A stretch of 64,000 nucleotides of DNA from the NCBI GenBank assembly GCA_013397695.1, contig VYZI01000422.1, forward strand, positions 101,173 to 165,172. Reading direction: 5' to 3'. Below the pieces are notes generated by a model. It saw only the letters and a program-made list of their open reading frames with translations, was not told where the DNA came from and did no database searches. This stretch comes from Centropus unirufus. Taxonomy: Eukaryota > Chordata > Aves > Cuculiformes > Centropidae. The position numbers were made by a program, and so were the translations under genes. Shown here piece after piece: positions 35,583 through 49,209 of this stretch (its first letter is position 1; every line of letters starts with the position of its first letter).

Positions 35583-38500
35583 GGAGACTGGGCAGAGCAG
35601 ACCAGATATCTAACAAGAAGGTTATTCTTGGATGAATAAGATAGGAAAAGGAAATAACATTCAACATTTATTTTATTAAATTGTCCTGTCTCCTACTTGC
35701 TGATTCACCAGAAAGGGTTGCAAGACTATTCTGATGTAATCATTGTTCTTGCAATCTGAAAAATGTGGTTATCCAGGAACTTATTTAGCCAGGGGGAAGC
35801 AATAAGTACATCCCTAATCAGTGCAAGGTATGTCTGTATTCAGCCAATGTTGAAATTACATGCAGTATGACCTCTTGCACAGTTAGACACAGGCATTAGA
35901 TGTGCAGTTAAAAACAGATGCTAACACCGAATTAATAAAAACCATGTCCAACAAGAATCTTGCCAATCACTGTGTGAGAAATGTGGCCTCCAGCAAATCG
36001 GAGGTTACACAGCATGCCGTGGATCTTATAAAGCTGTCTGACCCCATGTTGGGGGACGCACACCCCACTCTGAGCTGAGAAGTGGAGAAGGTGCAGACAC
36101 TGTGGCCACCCCACAGTGCTCCAGTGGGGTCCTCAGCCCACCCACAGACATGACAGCACTATTGCAATGTGGAAGCTCTCAGCATCTGGAAGGGATGTTG
36201 TGCAACCTGAAGGGAAAAGAAGTCAGACTGAATAGCTACATCTATTTCTGACCTGCATTCCTGACACTTTTATGGTCCTTCTGCCCCAGCCATATCAGCT
36301 GGCCTAAAAATAAAATAGCTTTGAACTTTTCTCACAAGGTCTGGTTCTGAATCTTAGGCAAAGTTCCACCAATGCTACTGTTCCAATGGCAGAGTCATTG
36401 TGCATCTTTTTTTAATTAATGGGGATTGCAGGAAAAAGTGTCAAATCCCAGGTTTGAAATGCCACTCTCACCAGAAATTTTAGAGCAATGGTGTGGAAGA
36501 AGACTGTTAATTCAGCACAGAAGGAAGCTGGTGGTAAGAGCTTATTGAAGACTCTGATGTAGTAATTTCTGGTGCTTTAATTTTTAAACGTCCTCATTTT
36601 AAGAAGATGATAAAATCCCCCACTACCTGAATTTCATGCAACCTTAAAATCTCTAGATGGAATACAGTAAAACTGAAGCATTGAGTGATCATACCTTTTT
36701 TTTTTTTTTTTTTTTAGGAAAAATCAGTCAATATTCCTGCAGGTGTACATTTGTTCTGGCTACAGAACAAATGCAGCTTTACTAGCCTGGATAACTCATG
36801 CACAGTACTGCCCTGTGCCAGAGGGACATAGATTTTTTCTCCCTTGAACTAAAAGAACAAAGTATACAACAAATATACCACTGGGGACAGATGCTATATT
36901 CAGTTTAAAGCTGAGAGAAGTGAGGTTGCCAAGTGTGACACTGATGAAGCTGGGGGCATTCACCCAGACTCCACACAATTTCTAGTCACCTCTTCCTGGT
37001 TCAAAAGGCAACATCAAATTTATAACTCTTTTTGAAGAGGCATGCCATGTTCTTTAATTCTTCTGCCTCTGTCACAGCAGCACATAAACTGTAGCAGCAA
37101 CGTAGCTGCTCCACTGCAAGTTTCTGCCATTGCTGAAAGTCCAGCAAATGACACCTCCTATCAGCACAGCTTCTCTGCAGAAGCAGCTTGTGAACAGCCT
37201 GTGGAGGTCTGCCTGGGCTGTGTTGGTCTACACAAAGCCACAGGTGCCCCAGACAGCAAACTCTGGTCGTAACAGGGGCCACGTTTTAAATTTTCTATGT
37301 ACATGGAGGGAAGTCTGCTTTTGAGGTCAGGGCAAGAACCATTCAAGGTAGAGAGGGCAAAAAGATTTAGCAGAATATTGCCACCCTCCTAATCATCTTC
37401 TTAGGTGCAATTGATTGGAAACTTCAGTGCAGCGTGAATAGATTATATCAGAGTGAAGGCAGATGCTTGCTCCTACCTACCAGGCCTGCAATAATAGTCA
37501 GGGGAACAAAGTGTATTCTGCACTTGACAGGTGTAGGGAGGGAAAGGGTTCAAAGCTTTTGCCTGACTACTTGGGGATCAATGTCAGAAGAGATCTCAAA
37601 GGAAATGATGCTATCTGCCTTGTGTTGATGGAGTCCTTTGTTCATTATTCTGCTGAGTAGTTTTTGAAAGGTAAGAAGGAAATATCTGTTCTCAACCCTC
37701 TGAGGTTGAAGGCAATGGGAAAACTTGACAAGGACATGAAGACACATGAAACAGAAGCATGGTTAAGATTTTCCAGTTGAATTGTTCTAAGGAGAGTCAC
37801 AGCTTAGTAGCTTGCTCAGTTGTCTAAGAGGTGAAAGTGGATTCCTAGTCTTACTAAAGTTTTGGCAAGAGAAGACATTTCACTTTTCCTAGAAAGGAAA
37901 CAACTAGCTCAAAATAAAGTACAAATGAGAACAGCATCCAAAAAGAAAAGTCATGCATACAAATGTGTTTACTGATAGCCTGTGAAACAGTTACATTTTA
38001 GAAAAGCACTTCTTTTAAGGGTAGCAAATAACTTGTATGAATGTGTACTCTCTTGGTTTGGGGGACTGTTTAAGGTCTAGGACGACTTCTGACAAGTGAG
38101 GCACACTGTACTGGCTTTGCCTGGACTTACAGCAAGGACCTTACTCTTTCCTTAATGGCTTCCCACAGATGTTCACCCACTTTCACACCACTGTCAGAGG
38201 TACAGAAAGAATGCTCCACCATTTTATTTTTAAATTAAGAGTAGGCCATGAAGATTTTTTTATTGCATGCCGTTATCATGAGACAGATGCTTTGAGTCTT
38301 TGCAGCAAAGAGAACCCGCACCACTTTGAACATCAAAGTCTTCCAATTCTTTTCCATATCTGTACATTAACCAGCTTGCCCTCCCCATGATTTTAGTCCT
38401 GTTCAGACATGTTATGTCCTCATGTCCTTAAATAAAATGAATTCACGTCTGTATCCACATTCCATTCTGGCAGCTTTTTCAAGCTTGGCAGAGCCCTCAA

Positions 38501-38879
38501 GAATATCCATCTGTGGACCAGATTTTCCCTGTTCTAAAACTCTCCAGTGACTGAACTTTTAATAGCTATGGCAATTATTTAGTATATCCAGAAACAAACA
38601 GTGATGCTTTTATTTAATAAGTCTACCTTACTGTCTGATTAGCCAAGTCTTAAAATATTTCCTTACTAACCAGATTACAAAAAGGGTTACTTATTTTTTC
38701 CAGCTGACAGTTAGCATGTTGTCACTCTCCCTGCTTAGTAACAGAAGTCACATGAGATTATCAGGAGCAGGAAGCAAACACAGCTCTGTAAAGAGTGAGA
38801 GCATGGCTTTGTTAGCAGTCCCAGAGCAGTCTCGATCATATTGACTGCTCTCCTCTGAGGTTTCTTACATCAGCAACAG
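35583..38879. other. non-coding stretch without a recognised gene
   Basis: No recognisable exon or mobile element was found. A run of about 20 T at 36696-36715 followed by AG imitates a splice acceptor. Frames on both strands at 37001-37346 overlap and are attributed to chance. Confidence 0.65.
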
Positions 38880-39070
38880 CCCTCTCAAATTTCTCCATCT
38901 CTTTTCAGAACTGATCTGTAAACCTCTTTGTGTCACATCTAACCAGTTAGCATTTTAATCTTCTTGGCCCTTCTTTGTACACTCTCAGAAATACTAATTA
39001 AATCAGTAAAGCTTTTGGAGATATAATTTGAAATTACAATACCAAATAAAACTGTGCTGTCCTTGGTCTC
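38880..39070 (-). mobile_element. possible very old CR1 fragment
   Basis: The phrase CTTGGCCCTTCTTTGTACAC at about 38963-38982, and its spacing to TTGGAGATATAATTTGAAAT downstream, resemble the reverse complement of the region just before the CR1 3' end. There the family reads roughly TTGCCCTTCTCTGTAC and, later, GAGATGGGGTGACCAGA. The match is heavily diverged and was judged by eye, so it may be coincidental. If right, it is an ancient, non-functional piece. Confidence 0.35.
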
Positions 39071-42000
39071 ATGTCAAATTAGAAAACTGTGTAAAACTGG
39101 CAGTCAAACAGAAGGGTATTTGAACAGCCCTTATCTCAAACCTAGGATAAGGACATCATTACGTACACTTGTTGCTGGGAAGTCAGTACTTGTCCTCATT
39201 TTAACTAACAATACACTACAATACCAAATCTGAATAGGCTGAGAGCATGAATGGTCTGACAGTAAGAAGGGCACCAACCATTCTCAGTGGTTTGAATGGA
39301 AATAGCAGGTGTCTGATACTTTTCTGGCTCTAAGACAGTAATCAGTCACAGATAATTGATTACTTTCAGATCCAGAAAGTGATTTGCAAGGGATTATATT
39401 TTCAGTGTACTGTACTAGCTTAACATTAGCTGCGCAGGAGGAACCAAATTTCTGAAGCACCAAGCATACAACCAGTCATTTTGATCATTTGAGTCATCTC
39501 CATACTCAGCACAGTTATATGTTTAAACTTCTGGGTAAATATTAATTATGCCTTCTAACTGTAACACAGCTGCTTCCATTGACTCTATTAAACTCTATTC
39601 ATCCTTTATTATTAAACCAAATGTAGGGCAGGAAACTAGAAAGATATTTTCCTATGCATCTGTCTCTTTTGGGAGAAATTCCTTTCCCGAACAAGTACAG
39701 CCACATCAATAATCATATATAATATAGAGCACCACAAGACTACTCACATTATTTTAAAGACCTATTTAGCAGTGAATTATCTCCTGTTTTGTCAAAATGA
39801 ACATGACTGCACATTATGCACAGCATGACTCACAGGCAGAGCAATACGGAAAACTTCCTTTTTGGAAGTTATCTAGCTCCATAGAAGTGCCTGCAAAGAA
39901 TCTCATGTACTTTAGCTAAGGTTTGAAAGCTAGAATCAGTTACCCAGCTGATAAGCACCAATGCAACATAGCAAAACGCAACAAGTCACTGAGTCTGGAA
40001 GGCAAATGGGAGTCCTGCCATGGCACAGAGCACCAGCACAGAGTAGTCCTAGCCCTTCTCCTGCCAACCAGGCATGGGGAGAACTGTTTGTCCAACCCAC
40101 TCCGTGAGCTGTTTGACTCTTTAAACCAGCTCAAAATAATCCCAGCCTAAAAGGTGGCCCTTTTTGTGTGGATGAATGAGTTAAATCAGCCCACATAAGT
40201 TTACCCATCAGCTCACATATCTAGATCAGCCCAAGAGATGGTTAGGCTGTGTGGATGGAGAAGATGTGGGTGGGAAGTAGGGGAAGTTAAACTTCCCCCC
40301 ATTCGGTAACAATCAGCACTTAAATTGGCCTTGATTCTCCATTTAATTAAAGAATGATTACCAAGAGACCTCTCAATTTTATCAGGAGAAAAAACCCCAA
40401 ACACTCAGAACCTGTGAGAAATTGCTTGTGCGCTATCTGATGCTCTCTCTGTCTCACCGATTTATCGACTGAATTGTATAAAAGTCATTCACATTAATAT
40501 CCATGGAAAAGCATTTATCCTGGCAAGCAGCCGTCATAAATACATTCATGTACAAGAAACAGCTAGGAAGTGAAGTTTTATGGACCTGGTGGTCTCTTCA
40601 TGAAAAATGCTATTTTATCTTTCTCAAAGTTGTTCTCCTCTTATTTAGCGAGTGATTTGGGCTGAAATCAAATGCCAAGGTATGTTCCTGGGAAGCCTAG
40701 GTCTGACTGCAGATCTGGCCCCTGAAAGGGAAGCCCTTTATCACGCTGGAAAAAGTGGTCCATACCAGGCAATGCAGCTGGTATGCAATCCAGTCTCCTG
40801 GAGGAGTGCCCTGTCTACCAGGCCCTTTTGTTAGGAGGTGTGTTTGCATTTCCTCAGCCACTCTATAGATGATGATTAAATCTGGCCTGTCTGTTCCAAC
40901 AACCAACTTTTCATCAGAAAAAACCTGGTTGGGAAATTAATAGCTTCGTCTGAAGTTGAATGAAATATTTTCCTCAGCTGACAGACTGAAAAAAAGAGAA
41001 AAAAAATAGCCCAACAAATTGAGCAGAGGTGGACTCAATTTTTTTTTTCCCCTCAATTTTTGGTTCAGGTGCCACACTGAAAAATCAATTATTTTCATAG
41101 CTTTTAATCAGTCGCTTCTATTTATAGAAATTTGATTCATACAATATAATAACAGATTTCCCCGGCTGTTACATTGACTTTAACTTCCAGGGAAGCTAAT
41201 GTAGATGAACTTTTTGGGAAAAATAAGTCTCTAAAGTAGAGAGTCTAACACTGACCTACCATGAATGACAAACAGCAAGTGTTAGTCCAATTAGTTACAC
41301 TGAACAGTTTATGCGAAATAACCACTGACTGGAATTTCCTTGCAAAAAAGAAATCAGAAATCTAATCAGCTCCAACTGCTATGACCCATTGGAAGGACTT
41401 CTTGGACTTTGACAGTAGACAAAAGGGTGTTCTCTTCTATTTTACTAGGAGGTTTTATATGGTGCAAACCCCATACTTAGGATAGTGTTGTATGGTTATA
41501 CTGGCATAGTTCACTCACCTATGAAAAATTGCATTAATCTCTACAGGTTAAGTCACTTAAAACTGGTGTCTTATTACATTTTACTTCCTGCACAGCCTAA
41601 AAGTCAACCAAAGTCAATTAATACAACATTGCCTGTCCATAGCAGCAGCCTTCAGGCCAGTGCCACATAAGCCCGGGTATTTCCCAGGAAAATTATGGTC
41701 CCCCGGGCTTTAGAACATCCCTGGAAGTGCATTTACCCATCTACAGCACTGGCAGACTTCAACGTTTTTTAGAGCATCCCATTAGCCTGGCTGGCCTTGC
41801 GATGATGCCAGCAGGCAGAACAGAGAGTTACAGTCTTTTGGGGATCTCCTGCCCCAGAAGAAGCTGGCCTTAGAGGTCAGGCTGGATGAGGACAAGGGCT
41901 GCTACCTCATAGAGACAATTTGTAAGCCAAATACCAAGTCTTGGGGTGGTCATCACTGAAGCCATTTCCAGTATGTGATAGTAGTCATCACATGTACAGC

Positions 42001-44473
42001 TATGCTGAGTTGTATCAGTGAAAGCTTATGTCCTCTCATAAAACCCAGCATTCCCCCAGGATCACATTTATCCTAGTTTATAACCATATGGAAATGGGGC
42101 CTGAAAGCTAATGTACGTGATATGTTGTACATGTGTTGCATTTCTACTTGTCCTAATACATGAGAAGAGGCTTAGACCCCAGTTTAATGTCTTATTTTCT
42201 ATTACTTTCTATCATTCTTTTGAAAATCAGGGGAAAAAAACATCCAAACACACCAGAAAACTCTCCCTTAAGTTCAAGAAAGGTTGATTGATGTGGCCTT
42301 TGGCACCTGTTCACACCTTTACAAGTCACCTGCTCAGCTTACAGTTCCACCTTCCTCAAAGAGCAGTCTCTCTCTTCTGAAATATATCTGTACTGAGATC
42401 TTCATCGTGGGCAATTCTGCACAGTGGATAGTAAGCAAGTTGCATCCATCAAATGATTTATTTTGTTAACAGTAGCATGCCCAGAAAGCATCATGCTGGT
42501 TCCACCTCTGTTAGTCATTGCCCACAGGGTTCAATTAGTGCTAGGGAGGTTACCTGCTGGCCTTTCATTTTTCTCTCTGCTTGGATTTTCATTCTGACTG
42601 ATTAAGCCACATGTCAGTATAATTTCAGCAGCATCTGTAAAAGAGAGCCTGCTGCAACCCCCACCTTACATTTCTCTCCTTTGATTTTTGACTGAAGCAT
42701 GGTATGACTGATGTCATACCATCAAGCCAGAAAAAAACCCATCTGTTTCTTTCCTTGAACTGAATTCTTATGACCCAATGAGGAGAGTAAGCCTGCATTT
42801 TATAACTTTATGGTCGAATTCCTTGTGTGCCTAAGTCATCTTCATAGGGCTTTAATTCTGTAGGGCCTAATTCATGAGAATAACACCTCACCTATGCCAG
42901 TTCAGCCCCCCATCACTGAAGCTGGACAAGTAACTAAGTCTGCAACTGCATTAATGCTGTTTATCTTACATATCAAATGATCAAATTAATTGACAAAATT
43001 CAACTCAGTAGGCGACAGATCAGTCTCCTATATGAAATTATTTCCCATTACGTTAAAATATAATCATAAAATATTATAAACACAAGCCTACAGTAGCTTC
43101 ACAAGGGAAGGTAGGTTCATTTTAACTTTTTAGTAGAAAAGAGTAGGAATTTAGTTTTTTGCAAAATATGTGTTCAAAACCTTGTTTCTGTCACCCTGAG
43201 AATGGAACAATTGAACTGAATGAATAGAATCAAAGGACTTATGGAGGAAAGGGATATATCCTGGGATTCAAGTTACATTTAATATTTTGTGCTATCTGTC
43301 ATACTTTCTCCCTATGGGTTCATTTGGGCAATGTTAGTAAGTAGTGAAAGAAGTTACTGGGATCTTCGAGATACAGTTGCTTGATTTTATTCTTTATACT
43401 TTATTTACTACCCTCACCTTATTCAGGTTTTGTTTTTTTCCCCTTAAAATGTCAGTTTTGATGTCAGGTGACCTCAGATGGTAAGGCTAAGATTTTTAAG
43501 GCTACTTAGACGGTTTTCCACTTAGCTTTGCAAGTGTAAGTAGCTTTCAATAGAAAAAAGGAGGTGAACTGCCTAAGAAATTATGAAAATGGGACTCCAT
43601 TGTCAAAATCACTCAGGCCATGCAGTGTTTTTATGGTTTGTGGCATTAAGAGCTTTTGAAAATGAGACCTCGATTTTGTTTTGTATTAATACAGAACCCA
43701 TTAAAAAGGGGCCATATTCTGACTGCTGCTGCTATAATACAATTGAAAAATGCTAGCCTATATGAGGAAAATTAAAAAATATAAAAATTGAAGGCTCAAG
43801 TTTGTAAATAAAAGAAGACTAAAACCCAATGCAATAATATTTTTAAACCTTGAGGTCTCAAAATTCATATATTGTATTTTGAGTGGCTGATTTATGCATT
43901 CTGAAGGCTTAGGGTTATCAGGCTGAAGTTCCTGATATGATTGCTGGGAGTCTAATGGAGAGCTACACCTTACTGTGAGTTCTAATGGCACCCAGGCAGA
44001 AATAACCAGTTCTGCTGTTCCCTGAGTTTTCATCTTTTTAAGTTTTCCTGATGCATCTGTCTTTCTGAGGTTGTCTCAGAAGAGCTTCGCAATAGCCAGA
44101 GCAAATGCAGCATCTGAAAATTCAGTGATATTCTGCCCCATCTTTCCATTTAAAGACACCTTTCCAAAGGTGTCTTATAGTGCTGTTTGCAGTACACCTA
44201 GGGTGTAGTTTCAGCTAAGCCAGTCCCTCCTTATTCAAGCCTAGCCAGTTTGTAAATCAATTCTCTGGCTACCACCAACATTGCTGCATCTAAATGTTGT
44301 AAAAAACCTCTTTGAAATGGTAACCCTAAGCTGGGGTCTTTCCATAGCTTCAAAGGCATGGTGTCCCGATCTGAATTCCTTTGAAATATTTAATTAGAAC
44401 AATAAAATACCCAAGTACCTGCATATTCAGGTTGTTATCAGTTAGTTCTGACCAGCAGAAACTTTGAAGTGTT
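39071..44473. other. non-coding stretch; enhancer-like segments at 40281-40580 and 41050-41200
   Basis: No gene or mobile element was recognised. The segment 40281-40580 contains TTTAATTAAA (40342-40351) and other homeodomain-like sites in unrepetitive sequence, and 41050-41200 has a similar texture. A 9-bp inverted repeat (AAGCCCGGG at 41669-41677, CCCGGGCTT at 41702-41710) and a perfect 11-bp one at 44153-44176 are present. Confidence 0.55.
44153..44176. repeat. perfect 11-bp inverted repeat with a 2-nt centre
   Basis: AAGACACCTTT (44153-44163) and AAAGGTGTCTT (44166-44176) are exact reverse complements around CC. The central AAGGTGT/ACACCTT resembles T-box half-sites (AGGTGT) arranged head to head. 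This is suggestive of protein binding rather than RNA structure, but it is unproven. Confidence 0.85.
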
Positions 44474-44521
44474 GATTGTTAAGTGTCAATCTGGACAGAT
44501 TGTTAAGTGTTGATCTGGACA
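44474..44521. repeat. 24-nt tandem duplication, two copies
   Basis: The unit beginning GATTGTTAAGTGT and ending ATCTGGACA occurs at 44474-44497 and 44498-44521. The copies differ at two adjacent positions (CA versus TG). This is a local tandem duplication that has since diverged slightly. Confidence 0.92.
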
Positions 44522-47435
44522 GAGAAACAGATTTTACTGGTTTTGTACGAAGCAAAAATTAACCCTTTTACACCTTGTTGAAGAGAAAAAAACTTTAATA
44601 AAGGACTCAGAAAAATCCTCGGCATTATACCCAAGACCAAAAGGGTTCACAGAGATGTCCCGTTTTCATCCTTTATTTCCATGAATACAAGGGTTAGAGC
44701 CTATGATTACAATGAAGACAACAAACTCTGCTTGCATAGTGACCTATACATTTAACTTCTTTTTCAGTTTGTACAGCACAAACAGTAGGATGAGATGGTG
44801 TTTATATGATACTTGCACTGAAATCTGCTTAAATCTGTTCTTGATTGTACCATTGGCTTGGTGGTGACCTTGTGCCTCTTGGATGCTTTTCTCTTTGCCA
44901 TAGGTTCTCTCTGCAAAACGGAGATGATATCCTTCCCTGTGAGGCATAAGGATGAAAAAAACCAAAAGAAATCTTGATACTATTATGCCATTAGTCACGA
45001 TGATTTGAAATAGAGAATTACAGGGATACACCTGTGTATGTAGCAAAGGGCTGCTTTCCTGGGGTATTTCAGTAGGACTTGACCTTCAAAAAGTTCCTGA
45101 ATGCAGGACATCCAGCCCTGCTTCATGACCACCAATTGTGGTTTCCCCTGTTGCAGGCTTCAAGCTGTTCCAGCTGGGAGTGGGTAGCAGAAACCAAGAC
45201 CTTCCCAAAGAAAAAGCAAAAAAAGGAAAAAAACAATCCAAACAAAAACCACATGCTGTTCCTTTGTGCAGCTCTTGCTGTCTGAGCTCACCACATAGCT
45301 GCAGGGCTGGGGTGTGGAGTATGCATGGGGCATGCAGAGCTGCTGTTGAGTGGGGTCAAAGAAATGTGGATCAGTGCCCCTGCTGTTATGAGCTGGGCCA
45401 GCCATATTTCTGAGGTTGAGCTCTTTCTAATTGTGTCTCACTTTGGCCATTGCTCTTGCTTTGTTTTCTGTCTTCTCCACCAACCTGCCCATGACTGTAG
45501 TATATGCAATTACCTATCCTTCCCAGTGGTCACTTCTCACAGTCACCTTTCAGACCCTCAACCCAGCAGAGTCCCACTACTATCCAAGATTTCACCACTG
45601 TTCATGTTTAACCCTGTCTGGTGACAATGCACAATGCCATTACCCTCCTGATCTCATTAGCAAGCAATGAACTCTGACAGGAGTATTGATCAGGCAAAAA
45701 ATTGGCCTTCCTCTTCTCTCCCTCAAAGTGGTATCACTTGGCGTCACTGATCTGATGGCATCTTCATCCACATCAGCCTTTTTCAGGACAAGTTGGAAAG
45801 TTGCTTGGAAAAAGAGTTTGTTTACAAACAGCAAGTACTACTTAGAGGCAATGCCAAAATTTTTGCTACCAGATGATCTCAAACCCCTCGGTTGAACAAT
45901 AGTGCAACAAGAAGTCAGGCATAGCCTGCTGATGGCTCCTGCAACACTGTTACCATATTTTCTTGCTAAATGACAGATTTCTAGCATTCAGGGATTGACT
46001 CAGTTTAGTCCAAAATGATCCAAGTTTGGATTTCTCAGCACGCCCTGTCACAACACAGTTGCCAGTTTGATGTGGTCATCTCTTACTTCTTGCAGGGAAC
46101 AGCATAAACTCCCCACTCCCACAGTATTTTTTCAAAGGAATGAAAGAATCATTATTTTCCTTTCTCCTCCCTCCAAAATACCATCTGACAGGATGCAAAG
46201 TTCACAATTCATGACTCAAGTGACCTCTATATTCCCATTACCCATGGCTCTATCTTAGGGGATTTGCAGAGCTGTGCTTGTATCGAAAAGTGGTTTCCAA
46301 ATCATTTAATGCTGCTAGTGAGGATTAATGGGAATGTCACTTTCCAGCAATTATCAGAAATCAAAAGATACCCTTCTGCAAAAGGCTACCACGAGGCACA
46401 GATATTTTTTAAAATGCAGGAATATACTTTCAGTTTCTAATGAGGAGTTAAAAATAAAACATATTTCTGCCGTCCAGTAAATTGCCTTGGATGATCACCT
46501 ATCTGTGATCCGAAGTTTTTTACATATTTCTTTGGAAAAATGCATGCACCATTTACTTGAAGAACCCAGAAGGACCACTTTTACTGGCTCCACTGATGAT
46601 TTAACATGCTTAATGTGTGGGCATACGTTGTAGTGCAAGCAGTAGCAGAGATCTGTATCTGGAAATTGCTCTGGATGACAATGAAAGACAAGTGAAGAAA
46701 GCCCTGATTGCATTTCTGGGGCAGGGAGTGGAGTGGCAGCAGCTGAAAACAGGGCACTTTGAGTTTGCCTGCGTGCTGGCAGGACTGAGGTGGGGAGCTC
46801 AGTCGGCAGAAATCAGTTCCAGGCTCGGAGCTAGAGAAAGGCAAACTGGTTGGCCCAGCACCAGAACCGCAAAAATCCTTTCCTTCCTGCTTGAATTCAA
46901 AGGAATAAACACAGCTTCACAATTCACAGTGCTTTACTATTATACCCAGTGCACTTTTGCATTTGTATTGATGTTTGTTCCATCTATTGGAATCTAGTGA
47001 ACTAACTTTTTCCTCGCTTGTATGACCTTTTGTTACTCCTGCTCCCAAAAGACTTTGTGCCTGCTATAGCCTGGCTTCAATCATCCCTCTGGGCAATGGA
47101 GAAAGTTCAATCAACCGCAACAGGATTTGGACACCATCATAAAGCATACAGAGAAGAATACCTGGCAAAAGCTGCATGTGAGCCCAGAGCCAAAGGGAGA
47201 CTCCTGCAGCCAGGGAAGTCAGTGATAAACTTCCCTTCAGCTTTGGGGGTGCAGACTCATATTTGGGATCCACTAGGAGAGTGAGCCATCAGTTCCTTGT
47301 CAGAATGAAAAGCCATCATGAGAGCAGAGTGAGTTAGGACTAGGCAGGGTGCCTCCAAGCTGCTGCTCTTCAACATGCAAAGTGCACCTCACTCACTGAC
47401 ATGTCTACCTCTCTCCCAACTTCTTTATCTGACAG
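44522..47435. other. non-coding stretch without a recognised gene
   Basis: Only short chance frames occur, the longest being 126 codons at 46617-46997 with no recognised domain. No mobile element or RNA gene was seen. Confidence 0.62.
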
Positions 47436-47493
47436 GTTGCTGGGAAAGGGATTGAATTAGGTCACTTGGAAGGGAAGAAGTGCATGCTGCATG
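47436..47493 (+). other. exon-like interval, 58 nt, with strong splice signals
   Basis: A branch-point-like CACTGAC at about 47394-47400 is followed by a long pyrimidine tract (CTACCTCTCTCCCAAC, then TTCTTTATCTGACAG) ending at 47435. The interval ends with ATG at 47493, followed by the donor GTGAGT. Only the frame starting at the first base is open (19 codons plus one base). This combination is among the best splice-site sets in the window. Joining it to 48724 preserves a frame only into a short tail that stops after nine further codons. The longer downstream frame therefore does not continue from here. It may belong to a non-coding or untranslated exon, or be a decoy. Confidence 0.2.
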
Positions 47494-48723
47494 GTGAGTG
47501 AAGGACTTCAGTATCCATGTTTGCATCTTCCAATAGGCCTTTTGATATGCCTGGCACGTGCAGCTAGCTAAGCGGTGTCTTGCTCCCGGTTGTAGCACTT
47601 CACTCTGTCACCTCAGATCTCACAGGACTGTAAGCACTGGGGAGGGTCATGTTGGTCAGCTGTGTCAGTTACATAAGGCTATGAAGCAAGAAAGAGGTAG
47701 CAGTGCTACAAATATCTGAGATATGGTAAGTCTTGAGCAGTGCTTCAGTGGGGCCTGTCCTCCTTTTTTCTGCATTTACACAGTGTAGAAGTGCAGTACA
47801 AGAAGCACTGGAAGTCCAGTAACTTTCTGGTGTGGGCTCCCCCAAGGCACATACAGTGTGTTTCCAGGCAGGCAGGAGGAGTAGCTTTGAGAGGCAGAAG
47901 TTGGTTGGGCAGAAGAGATGGAGTTGGCTTTATGGAGTAACAATGAAGGGGTAAAAGAAGGGTGGAGTTATCAAACAGGATTGGAATCGTAGTTTGAGAA
48001 GATCTTCAGTTTGGAAAGCAAAGCATAACCAGTTTTTGAGAGTGGTTTTTGGGATCTTGAAAGATGATCACTACACTGTAATGGTGGACATCTGAGAGAA
48101 CTTGAGGAATAGGTTTTATCTCCATACACAGATACTTTCAGCTTTTGGATTATACCTCCTTATAGTATACGAGATGAAAGAACTAATAGAAATATCCTAA
48201 TACAGGCAAAAAAAATAATGCTTCTTTAGACAGTTTCATCTATAAAACAAGCTGTGATATTGGTACCTGGAGAAACTGCATAATCCCTCTGAAGGGGAAT
48301 AATGCCGTGTGGATTCACTAAAGTGAATTTCTAGGGCTCTGAGACCAGAAGCAATAGATTTACAAAACCCCAGCAGCAAAGATACCCTAGCAACCCAAGA
48401 GATGTGTCCCATCTGACCCCAATAGAAGCTTTTGTTACCTGAGCTCAAATCTACTTCTATAATGATATTGCTGCTCCATTGTAGCACTGTTCCTGGGAGA
48501 CAGACTTCTTGTCTTTTATTACTCATCTCATGTTGTCACAATTTTATTTTTTTTTAACAGCTTACTTGTGCTCTCATTAGGGAAAAATACCCAAGCCTTC
48601 AGAGCCGAGTGGTATCAAAGTGTGGACTACAGTGTGTGGAGAATCACAAGCCCTGAAGGCCTAACAAAGCCAATAAATCAGAGCTCACAAACCAGCTTTA
48701 TGCTGACATGATTTATCTTCCAG

Positions 48724-49209
48724 GGATGGCCTGCTTGGATATGAGTTTGTAACGACGGTAGCCAGAGATGCTAACAGCAGACTAAAAGAAGCTGTTCGCG
48801 CTGCTGAATCTGAGACTGAGTAATTATTTTATTATAACCCCAGTATAAATCTGTGAGATAAGTCTAAAATGCATACAGGTAGGTTCAGGTGAAATGAAGG
48901 CCCTAGATTTTTCTCCATCCTCCCAAACACTAGCCCTAACAGTTAAAAATCCTTTGAATTGTAACACAGACACCAGACGCTGCAATGACTGCAGACACTG
49001 GATAGTCAGACTGAAAAAAGCGCCATGCACATCCTCTGAAACAGCTCACCATGGTGTTCATGTCAACACTGACCATACGAATCACTAAGGAATAACATAC
49101 ATGTAATTTTTATTGCAAGAGTGTTTGCAGAGTTCAGAAGCTGTCAGGTTGCCTCTACAATGCAAGAGCCAGTGATAACTCAATTCTAACTGTTACAAAA
49201 AACAATAAA
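48724..49209 (+). other. possible 3'-terminal exon with poly(A) signal
   Basis: TGCTGAC (48701-48707) and TTTATCTTCCAG (ending 48723) form a branch point and acceptor. After one base, a frame of 32 codons (48725-48820) ends at TAA 48821-48823. The peptide begins DGLLGYEFV and finishes in a charged, alanine- and glutamate-rich run resembling a helical C-terminus, but I cannot assign it. AATAAA at 49204-49209 is followed by a GT-rich element (TTGCTGTGG, GTTGTCTGTTTT). A second AATAAA at 49265 is also followed by GGTGGTGTC. The layout of acceptor, short coding tail, about 390 nt of untranslated sequence and a poly(A) signal is that of a last exon. A 32-codon open frame alone is not significant. 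Confidence 0.24.

Noticed and set aside
36718..36742. 25-nt interval between a poly-T/AG and GTGTAC, microexon-like
   Set aside because: The T run is probably a homopolymer microsatellite and the donor is weak at positions +4 and +5.
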